NCBI RefSeq assembly: GCF_003660445.1
Contig: NZ_QZVQ01000015.1
Location: forward strand, 1-53,457
Length of the DNA: 53,457 nucleotides
Direction: 5' to 3'
From: Croceibacterium ferulae
GTDB lineage: Bacteria > Pseudomonadota > Alphaproteobacteria > Sphingomonadales > Sphingomonadaceae
The notes beneath the pieces were generated by a model. The model was not told where the DNA came from and did not search any database. It saw nothing but the letters and a program-made list of their open reading frames with translations. This document shows, piece after piece, positions 17,771 to 27,188 of the stretch; the stretch's first letter is position 1; the number at the start of each line of letters is the position of its first letter. The position numbers and the translations under genes are program-made.

Positions 17771-18739
17771 TTACTGTTCAATGACGATAGTGTTACCCCT
17801 GTGAACCACATGCGCTCCGCTCAACTGCGCGGCGGCTTCGGCAAATTGTTCTGGTTGATTTACTCGGAAATAACCAACCATTGTTTTTGCGCCAATCTGT
17901 GATGAAGCAATAACGATCTTGCGAATATTATACCGGTTGAATTCGTCCACCGCCTGCTTCAGCGGCATCTCCTCCAGCACGATGTCGCCGTCGCGCCATG
18001 CCAGCGCGCTTTCGCGCGCAGACCGCAGGCGCGCGGTCGAAAACAGACGGGGGGCGAAGGGCATGGTGGTCGATTGGCCGGCATTGGCCGCGATCAGCCG
18101 GTGCGGCTCCGCCTCGTTCCAGATCTCCACCCGCCCTTCCGTCACCGTCACCGTTGCGGATTGCGCATCGCGGCGGACGGCAAAGGCCGTGCCGGTGGCC
18201 ATCACGCGGATCGGCCCGGCCTCCACGGTGAAGGGCCGCTCGCGGTCCTTCGCCACGTTGAACCACGCTTCCCCTTGCGACAGCTTCACCACGCGCACGC
18301 GGTTGTCCGTGGTGGTTTCGATCAGGGATGCGGTGTTGATGATCGCGCGCGATCCATCCTCCAGCGCGATGCGCCGGACTTCCCCAGTCTGGCTGGAATG
18401 GACGGAGCCCACCGTCGTGCCGGGCAGCAGCAGCGCCAGCGCGGCGGCCACCGCCGCCGCGGCGACCGCCATGCCGGACAGGCCCGCCACCCACCAACGC
18501 TGCCGGCCGGGCGGGTCATCAGCCTCCGCGGCCTCCTCCGCCGCCGGCTCCTCCACCTGGGGGGCCGGCCGGTCGGGCGCCTCGTAGATCAGGCACAGCA
18601 TCGCCTGCGCCTGCAGCAGCGCGCCCTTGTTCAGCGGGTCCGCCGCGAGCCATTGGTCCAGCCGCAGCCGGTCTTCCTCCGCCAGCGGTCCTGCGTCCAT
18701 GCGCGCCGCCCACCCGGTTGCCTCATCGGTTCGGGACAT
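17771..18739 (-). CDS. FecR-family anti-sigma factor
   Basis: 322 residues. Cytoplasmic N-terminal DUF4880-like segment (ATGWAARMDAGPLAEEDRLRLDQWL) at about 8-45, a single membrane span at about 84-107 (WVAGLSGMAVAAAAVAAALALLL), and a periplasmic FecR domain (ALEDGSRAIINTAS; GEAWFNVAKDRERPFTV; TGTAFAVR). A C-terminal DUF4974/STN-like part follows (LKQAVDEFNRYNIRKIVI). It holds the sigma factor inactive and relays the signal from the STN receptor. Its start overlaps the end of the sigma gene by 17 bases, indicating translational coupling. Confidence 0.92.
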   Translation of the reverse strand: MSRTDEATGWAARMDAGPLAEEDRLRLDQWLAADPLNKGALLQAQAMLCLIYEAPDRPAPQVEEPAAEEAAEADDPPGRQRWWVAGLSGMAVAAAAVAAALALLLPGTTVGSVHSSQTGEVRRIALEDGSRAIINTASLIETTTDNRVRVVKLSQGEAWFNVAKDRERPFTVEAGPIRVMATGTAFAVRRDAQSATVTVTEGRVEIWNEAEPHRLIAANAGQSTTMPFAPRLFSTARLRSARESALAWRDGDIVLEEMPLKQAVDEFNRYNIRKIVIASSQIGAKTMVGYFRVNQPEQFAEAAAQLSGAHVVHRGNTIVIEQ

Positions 18740-19298
18740 CGTTCCTCCGTGGAGAGGTTCCCGTGTCCGCGGGCGGGCTGACGCCCCGTTCCCCCAGCGC
18801 CCGCAACAGCATCCTCAACCCTCGCGCCACATTGTTCTCGACCACATTCTCCGTCACGCCCAGCCGCGCCGCCACCTCCTTCTGCGACAGGCCTTCCAGT
18901 CGCCGCAGCATCAGCACGTCACGATAGGCGGCCGGCAGGCTATCCAGCAGGTCCAGAACATGCCGCAACTGCATACGGCCGCCTGCGATCCTTTCCGGCG
19001 ATGGACTATCATCCATGATGGATGACTCGTCCAAATCCGTCATCGCGCGAAATTCGACGATCTGCGACCGGCGGATCCGTTCCAGCATGATGGACCGCGC
19101 CGTGGCGAAGAGGTAGCGCCGCCCGCTGCGGATATGGCCGACATAATCCAGCTCCGCCAGCCGGCAGTAAGCATGCTGGATGATCTCCTGCGCATCCGCC
19201 TCGACATGCACGCGCCGCTCCAGCCACCGCCGCACATCCCGTTCATGCGGCAGCACCTCGTGGGCGATCCATCGAACGATTTCTGGCCGGGCAGGCAC
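18723..19298 (-). CDS. ECF sigma factor, FecI type
   Basis: About 191 residues from GTG 19298 (AGGAG upstream, spacing 11), the point where family similarity begins (PARPEIVRWIAHEVLPHE). Region 2 motifs (QEIIQHAYCRLAELD; RRYLFATARSIMLERIRR) and region 4 helix-turn-helix (LPAAYRDVLMLRRLEGLSQKEVAARLGVTENVVE) are intact. Directs RNA polymerase to the receptor/PhoD operon when released by FecR. Longer upstream readings reach beyond 19421 but are not protein-like. Confidence 0.9.
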   Translation of the reverse strand: MPARPEIVRWIAHEVLPHERDVRRWLERRVHVEADAQEIIQHAYCRLAELDYVGHIRSGRRYLFATARSIMLERIRRSQIVEFRAMTDLDESSIMDDSPSPERIAGGRMQLRHVLDLLDSLPAAYRDVLMLRRLEGLSQKEVAARLGVTENVVENNVARGLRMLLRALGERGVSPPADTGTSPRRNDVPNR

Positions 19299-19868
19299 CG
19301 CTTGCAACGCTCCTGGTGGTAAGGAGCGCTGCGCATCATCCGACCATTGTTGCCGCGTGATGACAAAAGTCCGGCGGTAAGCAGCCAAAGAACCGGCTAC
19401 CCGCAATCGCGAGGACCCCATTGCGGACGTTCAGCGCCTCTTCTCCGCTCCCCGAAACCGGACCTTCGTTCATCTGAGCGTGTCGACGCTCTCGCTCGGC
19501 CAGCCAGCCACTCGGAACGGCTTGGGTTGGGACTTTGCTGCCGTTCGCCACCGACGTGTTGAACGGCAGATCTGGCCAAGAGCAGACAGCCGGCGTCTGC
19601 CAGACCGACGGCGCAGAGCGACAGAAGTTGGGCCGATGACGGACTGACAGGTTTGCGCGTACGGCGGTGGGAAACGGACATTCGTTTAAGCATTTCGCGG
19701 ATCCGAAAAGACTCGCCAGCGGACGCTCCGAATGCCTGCGCCGCTCGCTGGAACCGGAAATTCACTCAGGAACAGGCTTTGGCCAGAACGGGCCGCGAAG
19801 GAACGCAAAGTGCCGGACAACGGCTGCCCACCAAGAAAATCAAAACCGTCGCAGCTCCGGGATTGTGG
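19299..19868. other. intergenic, no gene seen; contains dispersed repeat copy 4
   Basis: Separates the sigma-factor operon from the first defence-like gene. At 19441-19478 is the most complete copy of the dispersed repeat (TTCTCCGCTCCCCGAAACC, then GGACCTTCGTTCATCTGAG). The promoter of the sigma-factor operon should lie near 19300-19420 but no motif is clear. Confidence 0.45.
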
Positions 19869-22800
19869 CTAACGTGAGCCCAAGCGATTTTGAAGCGACC
19901 ACAGCTGATGCACTCGGTCCGACGGCGTTCGCGCAGTGAGATTGCCCACCGCCTGATGCAGGCTTTCGCGGAGCACGGGCCAGGCCCGCGCAAATCCGTC
20001 GACCAGATCGGAAAACGTCTGGGAGCGGTCCCCGTCGGCGCAGGCCGCGATCGCCGCTCCGAGCTCGATGAGCTCCTCGACCGCCGTCCCGGGCTGCATC
20101 GGGAGAATTTCCTCGGAGGGGCGGTACTCGTCGCGATGGCGGCAGGCCAGCGCCAGCTCCTGCGCTAGACGCGAGGCTGCACCCACGTCGCGCCAAGCGA
20201 TCGGATGCAAGATGCTCCGCCACAGCGACGATTGGACGCCGGCCGCGGTCATCCGCACGAGCCGTGCGGAGTCGGCCGAGGCAGCAGCGAGCAGTCGGGC
20301 AAAGGCCGGCGGGTCGAGCCCGCCGGCAGCAAAGCCGCCGAGCTGGAGCCACGCACCCATATTGTCGGGATCGGCCTCGATGGCGCCGAGCGCGCCCTCG
20401 ATGAGGAGGTCGCGGGTCTTGGTGCGATCGAGCGGATCGCCTTCGAGGCCCGCAGGGGAGCGCGCCAGGAACGCGCCCATCGCGTTCGGCCAATCGTCCC
20501 GACGCAGCAGCAGCCGCGGCTCGGGCGCCACGAACCCCGCGGCATCCGACAATTGCGCTTCGAGGATCCGCCCGTAGAGCGCATCACCCAGCACCGGACG
20601 CGGATCGCTCTCGCCGAAAACGGCCGCGAGGCCATGATGAATCAGCGCTGCTCCGGTCATCCATGCCGGCCAGGCCGCATCGGGCGGACCCGGTTGGAGA
20701 TCGAGAAAGTCGACACCGGCGAGCTGCGGCTCGAACCCTTCGATCGAGCGGCGAAGCGGATCGGGCTTAAGCCCTCCGACGATCGCGATATCGAGCACGC
20801 GGTCGGCATGGCTCCAGATGGCCGCGAGTTGGAACGCAGGCGGCGCGGCGCGCCAGGCGACGTCGCGGACGAAATAGCGATGCGTCCAGCGCAGAAGCGT
20901 CATGAACAATCGTCCGTAGCGCTCGACCGAGACGAGGAAGGCTTCGATCAGCCCTGCCATCTCAGCCGAAGGCCGGCAAAGCGCCCGGGCCGCAGCCGCC
21001 ACATGGACGATCGCCATCGGAGTCCGCGCGCGCTGAATGACCGCCGCTTGGAGCAAAGCAGCATCAGGCGTCGGACGAAGCACCGGAATGCCAGCAGTTT
21101 CGATAAGGCCGGTACGCACATCCTCGGCACCGCGGGCACGCCGGGCCGCATCGAGCGCGTCGGCAAAGGGGAGTGTCGTGTGGGTGATGCCCATCGCCGC
21201 CAGCACTGCGTCGAACGGCGCCGGGGCAAGCATGTCGAGGCGCACGCGCTCGCCCCGCCCGAGCCTGGCGGCGGCATCGGCATAGAGGTTCGCGGCAGAG
21301 GCCAGGCCAGCGTCGCGCAGGATATGGACAGCGACGCTCGTGGTCGGCGCCGCCGCGGCCTCCGCAGCGACCACGCTCGCGCGCTCCGGCGCGAGCCGCA
21401 GGTCATGGACGATCCGATCGATGACATCGATGCGCGCCGCACCGTCGAGCGCCGCCAACTGCAGCGTCGGATGGCCGATGCGGGCGCGGATCGCGCCGGT
21501 CAGGATGACCGCGTCGCCGTCGCGACGCAGACGGACGAGCCGCGGGCGGCCGACCGGATTGCGCCGGAAGCGCAACCGCGCCCTGCCGTATTTGAGGGCC
21601 TGGCGGACGGCGCGCCAGAAAGCGGCGGCCTCGAAATCCGCGCCGGCGATGGTGATTTTCTCCTGCGTTCTTCCGAACGCGATCATCCTTTTGTCGCGAT
21701 AGAGCTGGTTCTGGAGAGGTTCCGGGAGCCGCTGGACGCGAACCGCAAGCAGCATGTGGAGGATCCGGCGGTCGCGCGGATTCCGATCCTTCTCGGCCTG
21801 GGTCCGGTCCATATCGGCGTAGAAGCCCGCCAGATACTCGGCGAGGCGGGCTTCGAAGCCAGGATCGACGGACAGGAGCGGGTCGACTGCGCGGAACCAG
21901 AACCAGCGCAGATAGTCGAGCCGCGCGTCGCGCCGCTTGTCGTTGATAAGGCCGATATCGACGCCTTGGTCGAGGCAATGGGCGATCTGGATCGCCTCGA
22001 AGAATGCCTGGTCGGCGCGCGACTCCTCGCCCGGAAGGATCCGGCCGATATGGGTGCGCCGTGCGTTGAGCCAGAGCCAGTCGGACAAAGCGATCCGCTG
22101 ATCGAAGGCTAGGCCGTCGTCGAGCCAGACTTTCTTGAGGCAGTTCGCAAGCAGCCGCATCGCGGTCTGCATCGGCACGACCTCGTCGGGACGGCCCAGC
22201 GCAACGCGCCCGCCGACGGCGAGGTGGCGCTCGTGCAGCGCGGTGAACGCCAAGGTGTGACGCATCGTCGCGAGCGCCGGGGTTTCGGCAATCCTCTGCC
22301 CCCGGGTCGGTGACGGCCGCAGCGCAGCGAACAGCTCGTCGGCGGTGGGAACGAGGAACAAAGCGCCCGCGGCGCGCAACGTGGCGAGCGCCGCGCCCTG
22401 CCGGGCCGCGGTAATGCGGCCTTCGCGGCGGAGCGCCTCGAGCACGTCGCTGACACCGACCACCGGCATCGCGCCGGTGCGGGGGAAACCCGTTATCAGC
22501 CGGTCGTCGATCCAGGCCATCGCGCCGTCCGAGCCAGGGGCGGCGATCGAGTCCGCCAAGCACCGGGTTAGCGGGGTTTCGTTGTTGGCGCCCTCCCGCT
22601 CTTCGTCTCCACCCGCCTGCGCGCGCGGCATTAGGCGCCAGGACCCTGCCTCCAGCCCGGCCGCGACGCGGACCCGCAGCGCGGCAAGCGTCTCGGCAGC
22701 GTCGCGCGAGGCAGAGGCTTCGCTGCGCGCCGACAGCGCCTGGTCGAGGAGCGCGCCGTCGCAGCGGAGCGCGAACCGCTCCGCAACCAGCGCCAGTGCA

Positions 22801-25800
22801 TCATAGGCGGCGAGGCGCTGAACGGACTCGGCGTCGAGTATCAGCGGCTCGCCATCCGCCAGCACGGCTGCGCCGCCGTGCGCGGGCAGGTCCTCGACGA
22901 TCCGGCGCGCGATGTCCGCTTCTAGCGCATGGCGCGCGACAAGCGTTTCGACCAAGGCCGCGAGCGAGAGCGTGTTATCGCCCGGGGCATCGTCCGCCGC
23001 CCCGTCGCGGTCGCGGGCAATGACCCGGACCGCCACCACGTCATCGAGCCCAATGGGCGTGAACCCCGCCGAGAGGATGCGTTCGGCGACGGTCGCATCC
23101 GCCTGCTCGCGGCATCCGGTTTCCATTGAGAGGAGCAGCAGCGGCACATCGGCAGGTATCGCAACGCCGTTGGGGTGCGAGTCAACGGCGTCGAGCAGCT
23201 CGAGCCGGGCAGCTACGAGCAGCGCTGAGATGTCCATGTGGAGCCGCCAGGCTGACCAGGGCGTGTCATACTCGACAAAGGCCGGCCGCGCGCCGTGACG
23301 CAGCGGCCAGGGACGCATGGCGCCATCGGGTCCGCGATTGGGGCCGAGATGGAGCAGCGCGAACCGGGAGGGATCGTGCGCGAGGGAGAGATGCACGGGC
23401 AGCGCGCCGTCGAGATACATGGCTTCGGTTTCGGCGGCGGCGGCCTTCTGCTCGGCGATCAGCCCGGGCAGATCGTCAATCGTGAAGATGCGGACATCAG
23501 TCGCATCGCTCATCGCCCGGGCATGAACGCGGTCCATCAGCGCTTCGGCCTCGGCTCCGAGCTGGAGCCCGAGCGCGTCGTGCATTGCCGCGGCGACGAG
23601 ATGATCATCGATATCGGTCGCGACCGCCCGTTCGAGGAGGCGCCGCGCGAGCGCGGGCTCCTCGACGCGCATCATACGGGACCATTGCAGGGCCTTGTTG
23701 CCCCCCAGAATCCCCGCCTCGAGCGCCTCGCGCACTGCGGGAATGGCGCCGCGGATATTTCCCGTGGACGACATGAGCTCGGCACGGAACAGCCGGTCGC
23801 CGGCCGAGCCCGAGCTTGCCACGACGTCGGCTTCGCGCAGCGCCGCCGAGACGTCGCCGGTCCCGGCCAGTGCGTCGGCGCGCAGACGGCGCATGTCGGG
23901 CGGGAGCGCCTCGCCGAACGCCCGGGACTGCTCCTCCAGGATTGCCAGCGCGCGGGTAGGATCGCCGGCGCTATAGGCGGCGTGCGTGGCGATCCGCACC
24001 GCCGTCGCGGTTCCAAAACCGAGGATTGCGTCGACATGGGGCGCGAGCAAATTCATCCGGTTCGACGCCGCGATGCCTTCGGCGATGACGAGCGCGCCGG
24101 GATCGGGTGGTGTCGTCGACAGCAATGCAGCAAGGCGCTCGGCGACCGGCGCCCAGTCGCCGCCCGCACGAGCCTCGTTGAACGCGGACTGCGCGGCATC
24201 GCCTAGCTCATCGACCTCCTTTGACTCCGGCGATCCGGACAGCCGCGCGATCCAGGCGGCGGCCTCGTCGCGGCTGTCACCCTCCTGGCGGTCGAGCCCG
24301 GCGCTGAGGAGCGCAACCGCCTCGGCATCATCCTCACGCCGGGAGAGCAGCAGGGCGACGACACGCACCGTGGTTTGGTCGGTGCCGGCAGCATAGCGCT
24401 CGAGCAGGACGCGCTCGGTTTGGGCGAGGTCTACGTCGATCGCGCGGAACAGGCACCAGGCGACCACGGTCGGATCATGGTTCGAGCGCGTCAGAAGGTC
24501 GGCGGCCTCCTCACGGGCGCGGTCGCGGCGCGCGCGTGAGGAAGCAAGCACCGCCAGGCGCCAGACGCGGTGATGCAGCGTGTCGGGCTCGGAGGCGACG
24601 AGCAGGTCAAGCAGCGCCAAGGCTTCCTCGAGCAGCGCCTGGGAAGCCAGGTCCTCGCGGACGAACGCCCCGTCGAATGCGTTGGGGGAAAGATACCAGT
24701 CGGGCCCGATCGCGGGCGACAGCGCACAGGCGTAGCGCGCCATGGCGCCGAGCTGCCGGACGGCGTTGCGCTCGGGCGCGAGCGCCTCGACGCGGCGCAT
24801 ATGGGTCAGCGCCGTTGTTGGATCGCCCGAGGCGAGCGCGACCAGGGCTTCCATCCGCACGGTTTCGGGATCGTCGGGCGCGGTCTCCCGCAGAGCATCA
24901 AGATCCTGCTGGCCGCCCGCGAGATCGCCCGACATGACCCGCAGCGCAACGCGCAGCTGGATGCCATCCGCCGAGGCAACCTCGCCGAGCACCGCAAGCG
25001 CCGCCGCGGGGCCGCTCCGCTCGAGTTCGATATGCGCGGCAAGGCGCGGCTCGTCCGCGGGTGCCAGCGCGTCCGCTTCTCCGGCAAGACGCTCGGCCTC
25101 GCCGAGATCGTCATCATGCAGCGCGAGCGATGCGGCGAGGCGGAGCAGCCGCGCCTGCGCGCGGGCGTCGAGCTGGTTCCAATTGTCGGGCCGGCGCTGC
25201 TCCTCGATCAGGGTCCGGACCGCATCCGTGCGGCCGGCGCGCAGATCCTCCTGCGCGCGCTCGGCGGCCTCGAGCGCCTGCGCCGAGAAGCGCCCCTGAA
25301 GCGCCGCAACCTGGGCGATCAGCGCCGCCGAGACCAGGCCCGCACTCGAAGCGGTGGCGATGCCCGGTTCGGCGACCGGGCCGCAAAGCTGCTCGGCCCA
25401 GTAGAGGCCGAGATAGGTGGTCGCGACGGCGCGGTACGGCCGCACCTTGGCGACTAGGGTCGTCGGGCCCCACATCTCATAGGTTACGCCGAGCGCAGCG
25501 AAGCGCTCGCGCTCACGTGTGACCTGGTCTTGGACGGCCCGGCTCGCCGCGTTGAGTGCGGTGGTCGCCAATACGAAGCGGCGGATATCCTCGCCCTTCC
25601 AGTGGCCCTCCCAATGCTCGAGGAATTCGTCCGACCAGTCCCGTATTTGCGAGGCCGAGGTGCGCTCATAGCATTTGCAGGACCCGGCTTCCTGACCGTC
25701 GCCGCCGTTGCGGCGGGCAATCACGTCTACGCCGTCGTCGGCTTGGCCGCGAACGCCATATTCGGTGCTCGTCGCGATATCGGGCTCATATCCGAACAGG

Positions 25801-25895
25801 TCGGTGACGAACCGCTGGAAGCGATACTCCCCCATCTCGTGAAATCGCGGCGGAAGCGTGCTGTCGATGCTCGGCAAGGGCGGTTCGGAAGCCAT
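19869..25895 (-). CDS. giant Mrr-like nuclease / helical-repeat / PIN-like protein, probable defence effector
   Basis: About 2,008 residues from ATG 25895 (upstream readings and ATG 25835 are possible starts; no strong ribosome-binding site). Residues 20-170 look like a PD-(D/E)XK restriction-type nuclease: FQRFVTDLFG, then DDGVDVIARR (Asp57) and GSCKCYE (Lys74). Residues about 190-880 are alanine/leucine-rich helical repeats, TPR-like (PDDPETVRMEALVALASGD). At about 880-1150 a PIN-like module is suggested by HMDISALLVAARLELLDAV and AWIDDRLITGF...VVGVSDVLEALRREGRI. The remaining 850 residues are helical and unrecognised. No Walker A motif was seen, so it is not an ordinary STAND NTPase. The presence of two nuclease folds around sensor-like repeats and its position beside Avs2 suggest phage defence; the function is inferred. 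Confidence 0.75.
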   Translation of the reverse strand: MASEPPLPSIDSTLPPRFHEMGEYRFQRFVTDLFGYEPDIATSTEYGVRGQADDGVDVIARRNGGDGQEAGSCKCYERTSASQIRDWSDEFLEHWEGHWKGEDIRRFVLATTALNAASRAVQDQVTRERERFAALGVTYEMWGPTTLVAKVRPYRAVATTYLGLYWAEQLCGPVAEPGIATASSAGLVSAALIAQVAALQGRFSAQALEAAERAQEDLRAGRTDAVRTLIEEQRRPDNWNQLDARAQARLLRLAASLALHDDDLGEAERLAGEADALAPADEPRLAAHIELERSGPAAALAVLGEVASADGIQLRVALRVMSGDLAGGQQDLDALRETAPDDPETVRMEALVALASGDPTTALTHMRRVEALAPERNAVRQLGAMARYACALSPAIGPDWYLSPNAFDGAFVREDLASQALLEEALALLDLLVASEPDTLHHRVWRLAVLASSRARRDRAREEAADLLTRSNHDPTVVAWCLFRAIDVDLAQTERVLLERYAAGTDQTTVRVVALLLSRREDDAEAVALLSAGLDRQEGDSRDEAAAWIARLSGSPESKEVDELGDAAQSAFNEARAGGDWAPVAERLAALLSTTPPDPGALVIAEGIAASNRMNLLAPHVDAILGFGTATAVRIATHAAYSAGDPTRALAILEEQSRAFGEALPPDMRRLRADALAGTGDVSAALREADVVASSGSAGDRLFRAELMSSTGNIRGAIPAVREALEAGILGGNKALQWSRMMRVEEPALARRLLERAVATDIDDHLVAAAMHDALGLQLGAEAEALMDRVHARAMSDATDVRIFTIDDLPGLIAEQKAAAAETEAMYLDGALPVHLSLAHDPSRFALLHLGPNRGPDGAMRPWPLRHGARPAFVEYDTPWSAWRLHMDISALLVAARLELLDAVDSHPNGVAIPADVPLLLLSMETGCREQADATVAERILSAGFTPIGLDDVVAVRVIARDRDGAADDAPGDNTLSLAALVETLVARHALEADIARRIVEDLPAHGGAAVLADGEPLILDAESVQRLAAYDALALVAERFALRCDGALLDQALSARSEASASRDAAETLAALRVRVAAGLEAGSWRLMPRAQAGGDEEREGANNETPLTRCLADSIAAPGSDGAMAWIDDRLITGFPRTGAMPVVGVSDVLEALRREGRITAARQGAALATLRAAGALFLVPTADELFAALRPSPTRGQRIAETPALATMRHTLAFTALHERHLAVGGRVALGRPDEVVPMQTAMRLLANCLKKVWLDDGLAFDQRIALSDWLWLNARRTHIGRILPGEESRADQAFFEAIQIAHCLDQGVDIGLINDKRRDARLDYLRWFWFRAVDPLLSVDPGFEARLAEYLAGFYADMDRTQAEKDRNPRDRRILHMLLAVRVQRLPEPLQNQLYRDKRMIAFGRTQEKITIAGADFEAAAFWRAVRQALKYGRARLRFRRNPVGRPRLVRLRRDGDAVILTGAIRARIGHPTLQLAALDGAARIDVIDRIVHDLRLAPERASVVAAEAAAAPTTSVAVHILRDAGLASAANLYADAAARLGRGERVRLDMLAPAPFDAVLAAMGITHTTLPFADALDAARRARGAEDVRTGLIETAGIPVLRPTPDAALLQAAVIQRARTPMAIVHVAAAARALCRPSAEMAGLIEAFLVSVERYGRLFMTLLRWTHRYFVRDVAWRAAPPAFQLAAIWSHADRVLDIAIVGGLKPDPLRRSIEGFEPQLAGVDFLDLQPGPPDAAWPAWMTGAALIHHGLAAVFGESDPRPVLGDALYGRILEAQLSDAAGFVAPEPRLLLRRDDWPNAMGAFLARSPAGLEGDPLDRTKTRDLLIEGALGAIEADPDNMGAWLQLGGFAAGGLDPPAFARLLAAASADSARLVRMTAAGVQSSLWRSILHPIAWRDVGAASRLAQELALACRHRDEYRPSEEILPMQPGTAVEELIELGAAIAACADGDRSQTFSDLVDGFARAWPVLRESLHQAVGNLTARTPSDRVHQLWSLQNRLGSR

Positions 25896-26403
25896 GGCAC
25901 GGGATAGCGGCGCATGTGCCCGCCGCCTAGACACTGCCAAAAACGGGCGTGGCTCCCGTCGAGCTCAACCTAAACGGACGGCCGGAGTTGCCCAATTGCC
26001 GCTCGACGGCGGACCGGCAGCTATCCATCCAATTTTATCGATCGAGGATGTGGAAACAGATGTCGGCTTTTTTGGAGTGCTAAGGAGACCGCAAAACGTC
26101 CGATGTTAGGGCGCCTTGCTGCCACACGGCTTCGCGAGCGAATGGCGGGTCCTGTCAAAAGCCGTCGTTCAAAGCCCGACCGGCGAACGACCGGCCCTGG
26201 TTGGGGAGCTGCCGCAACGGGCAGACCGCGAACCGGTCGCTAACGCCGTTTTCACGCGGACCCCATAGCGGCCATCCAGCGCAGCATGTTCGTTCGCCGG
26301 AAGCCGCCTCCCGTTCATGTGATTAGACGAAAGCTTTCGGTGCGCCTGATCAGTGGCTTGGCCGGAGCGGAAACCGGAACGGCTGCCTCGCAGCATGATC
26401 GCA
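25896..26403. other. intergenic, decayed sequence, no gene seen
   Basis: No frame is convincing on either strand. The segment 26150-26330 contains pieces (CGTTCAAAGCCCGACCGG, CATAGCGGCCATCC, CGTTCATGTG) recalling the dispersed repeats in the left part of the window. The promoter for the giant minus-strand gene should be near 25900-26000. Confidence 0.4.
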
Positions 26404-27099
26404 TCATTCTGTTCCGAAGTCGGCCACATACATCCTGGCAATTCGTGCCGATATCTGATCGGCGATCGTGTCGGACAACGTTCTCATGTCCCTGAGTTTT
26501 CCACGTGCCTCATCGATATGGTAACTCCGATCAAAATCTTGGTGAGCTCTTTCAATGATCGATATGCGATAGACGTCTTTGTAGCTTTCGGTAACCTCCA
26601 CGGCGATCCGAAGCAATTTGATGACATTGTCAGCGATTGCCTTGTCTACAAACGGACGATGACGGCGCCCGGCTTCCAGCGCGAGACGGCAATCGTCATA
26701 ACGGCGAACCGAAGCCGTCCGCTCTTCCTCAGCGGCTTCGTCATCGATTGGCTTCCGATCAAATAAGGCCAGCGCTTGAGCAGCGTAGTCATGTGACTGA
26801 TCGCATAACGTCCAAATATCGCGATATGCCTGAAATTCGATCTCGAAATGGGTCTTAAAAACCATCATCTTCTTGTCGACGCTGGCCTGAAAACTCCTAC
26901 CCATGTTGGAGAGGTCGGATTTGACGCTTTCGAGAGCGCGTGCCTGTTCGCCCTTCACCCCTTCGAGCTGCTCGGCATGCGCAGCCTTCAGCATCTGGAG
27001 CCGCCGCTCGACCCATCCTTTGCCGATCCAGGCTGCAATGCCGACGACGGCTGTATTTGCGAGAAGAGCCTGAGCAGCGGTTGTTATGTCGAAGGGCAT
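26404..27099 (-). CDS. membrane-anchored coiled-coil protein, unknown
   Basis: 231 residues from ATG 27099 (an alternative ATG at 27150 adds 17). One hydrophobic segment near the N-terminus (AAQALLANTAVVGIAAWIGKGWV, about 8-28) is followed by a charged coiled coil (QMLKAAHAEQLEGVKGEQARALESVKSDL in part, about 34-75) and a helical domain. Predicted topology: short outside or membrane-embedded N-terminus with a cytoplasmic body. Small inner-membrane proteins of this shape often accompany anti-phage effectors, but no family is recognised. It sits 89 bases downstream of the overlapping pair 28063/27189 on the same strand and may be the third gene of that operon. Confidence 0.65.
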   Translation of the reverse strand: MPFDITTAAQALLANTAVVGIAAWIGKGWVERRLQMLKAAHAEQLEGVKGEQARALESVKSDLSNMGRSFQASVDKKMMVFKTHFEIEFQAYRDIWTLCDQSHDYAAQALALFDRKPIDDEAAEEERTASVRRYDDCRLALEAGRRHRPFVDKAIADNVIKLLRIAVEVTESYKDVYRISIIERAHQDFDRSYHIDEARGKLRDMRTLSDTIADQISARIARMYVADFGTE

Positions 27100-27188
27100 G
27101 GATCGGTCCGGACTGAGAGCTTTTGGCTTGGTAGGTAAGGCCGAGGACATGGACAACGTACCGAGTACGATGGTGACCTAGCGAAACA

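Noticed and set aside
20205-22112. 635-codon plus-strand frame within the giant gene
   Set aside because: Charged, low-complexity composition and complete overlap with the better-supported minus-strand frame.
19869-25895. Classifying the giant protein as an Avs-type STAND NTPase
   Set aside because: No GxxxxGK[ST] Walker A motif or Walker B was found between the nuclease and repeat regions.
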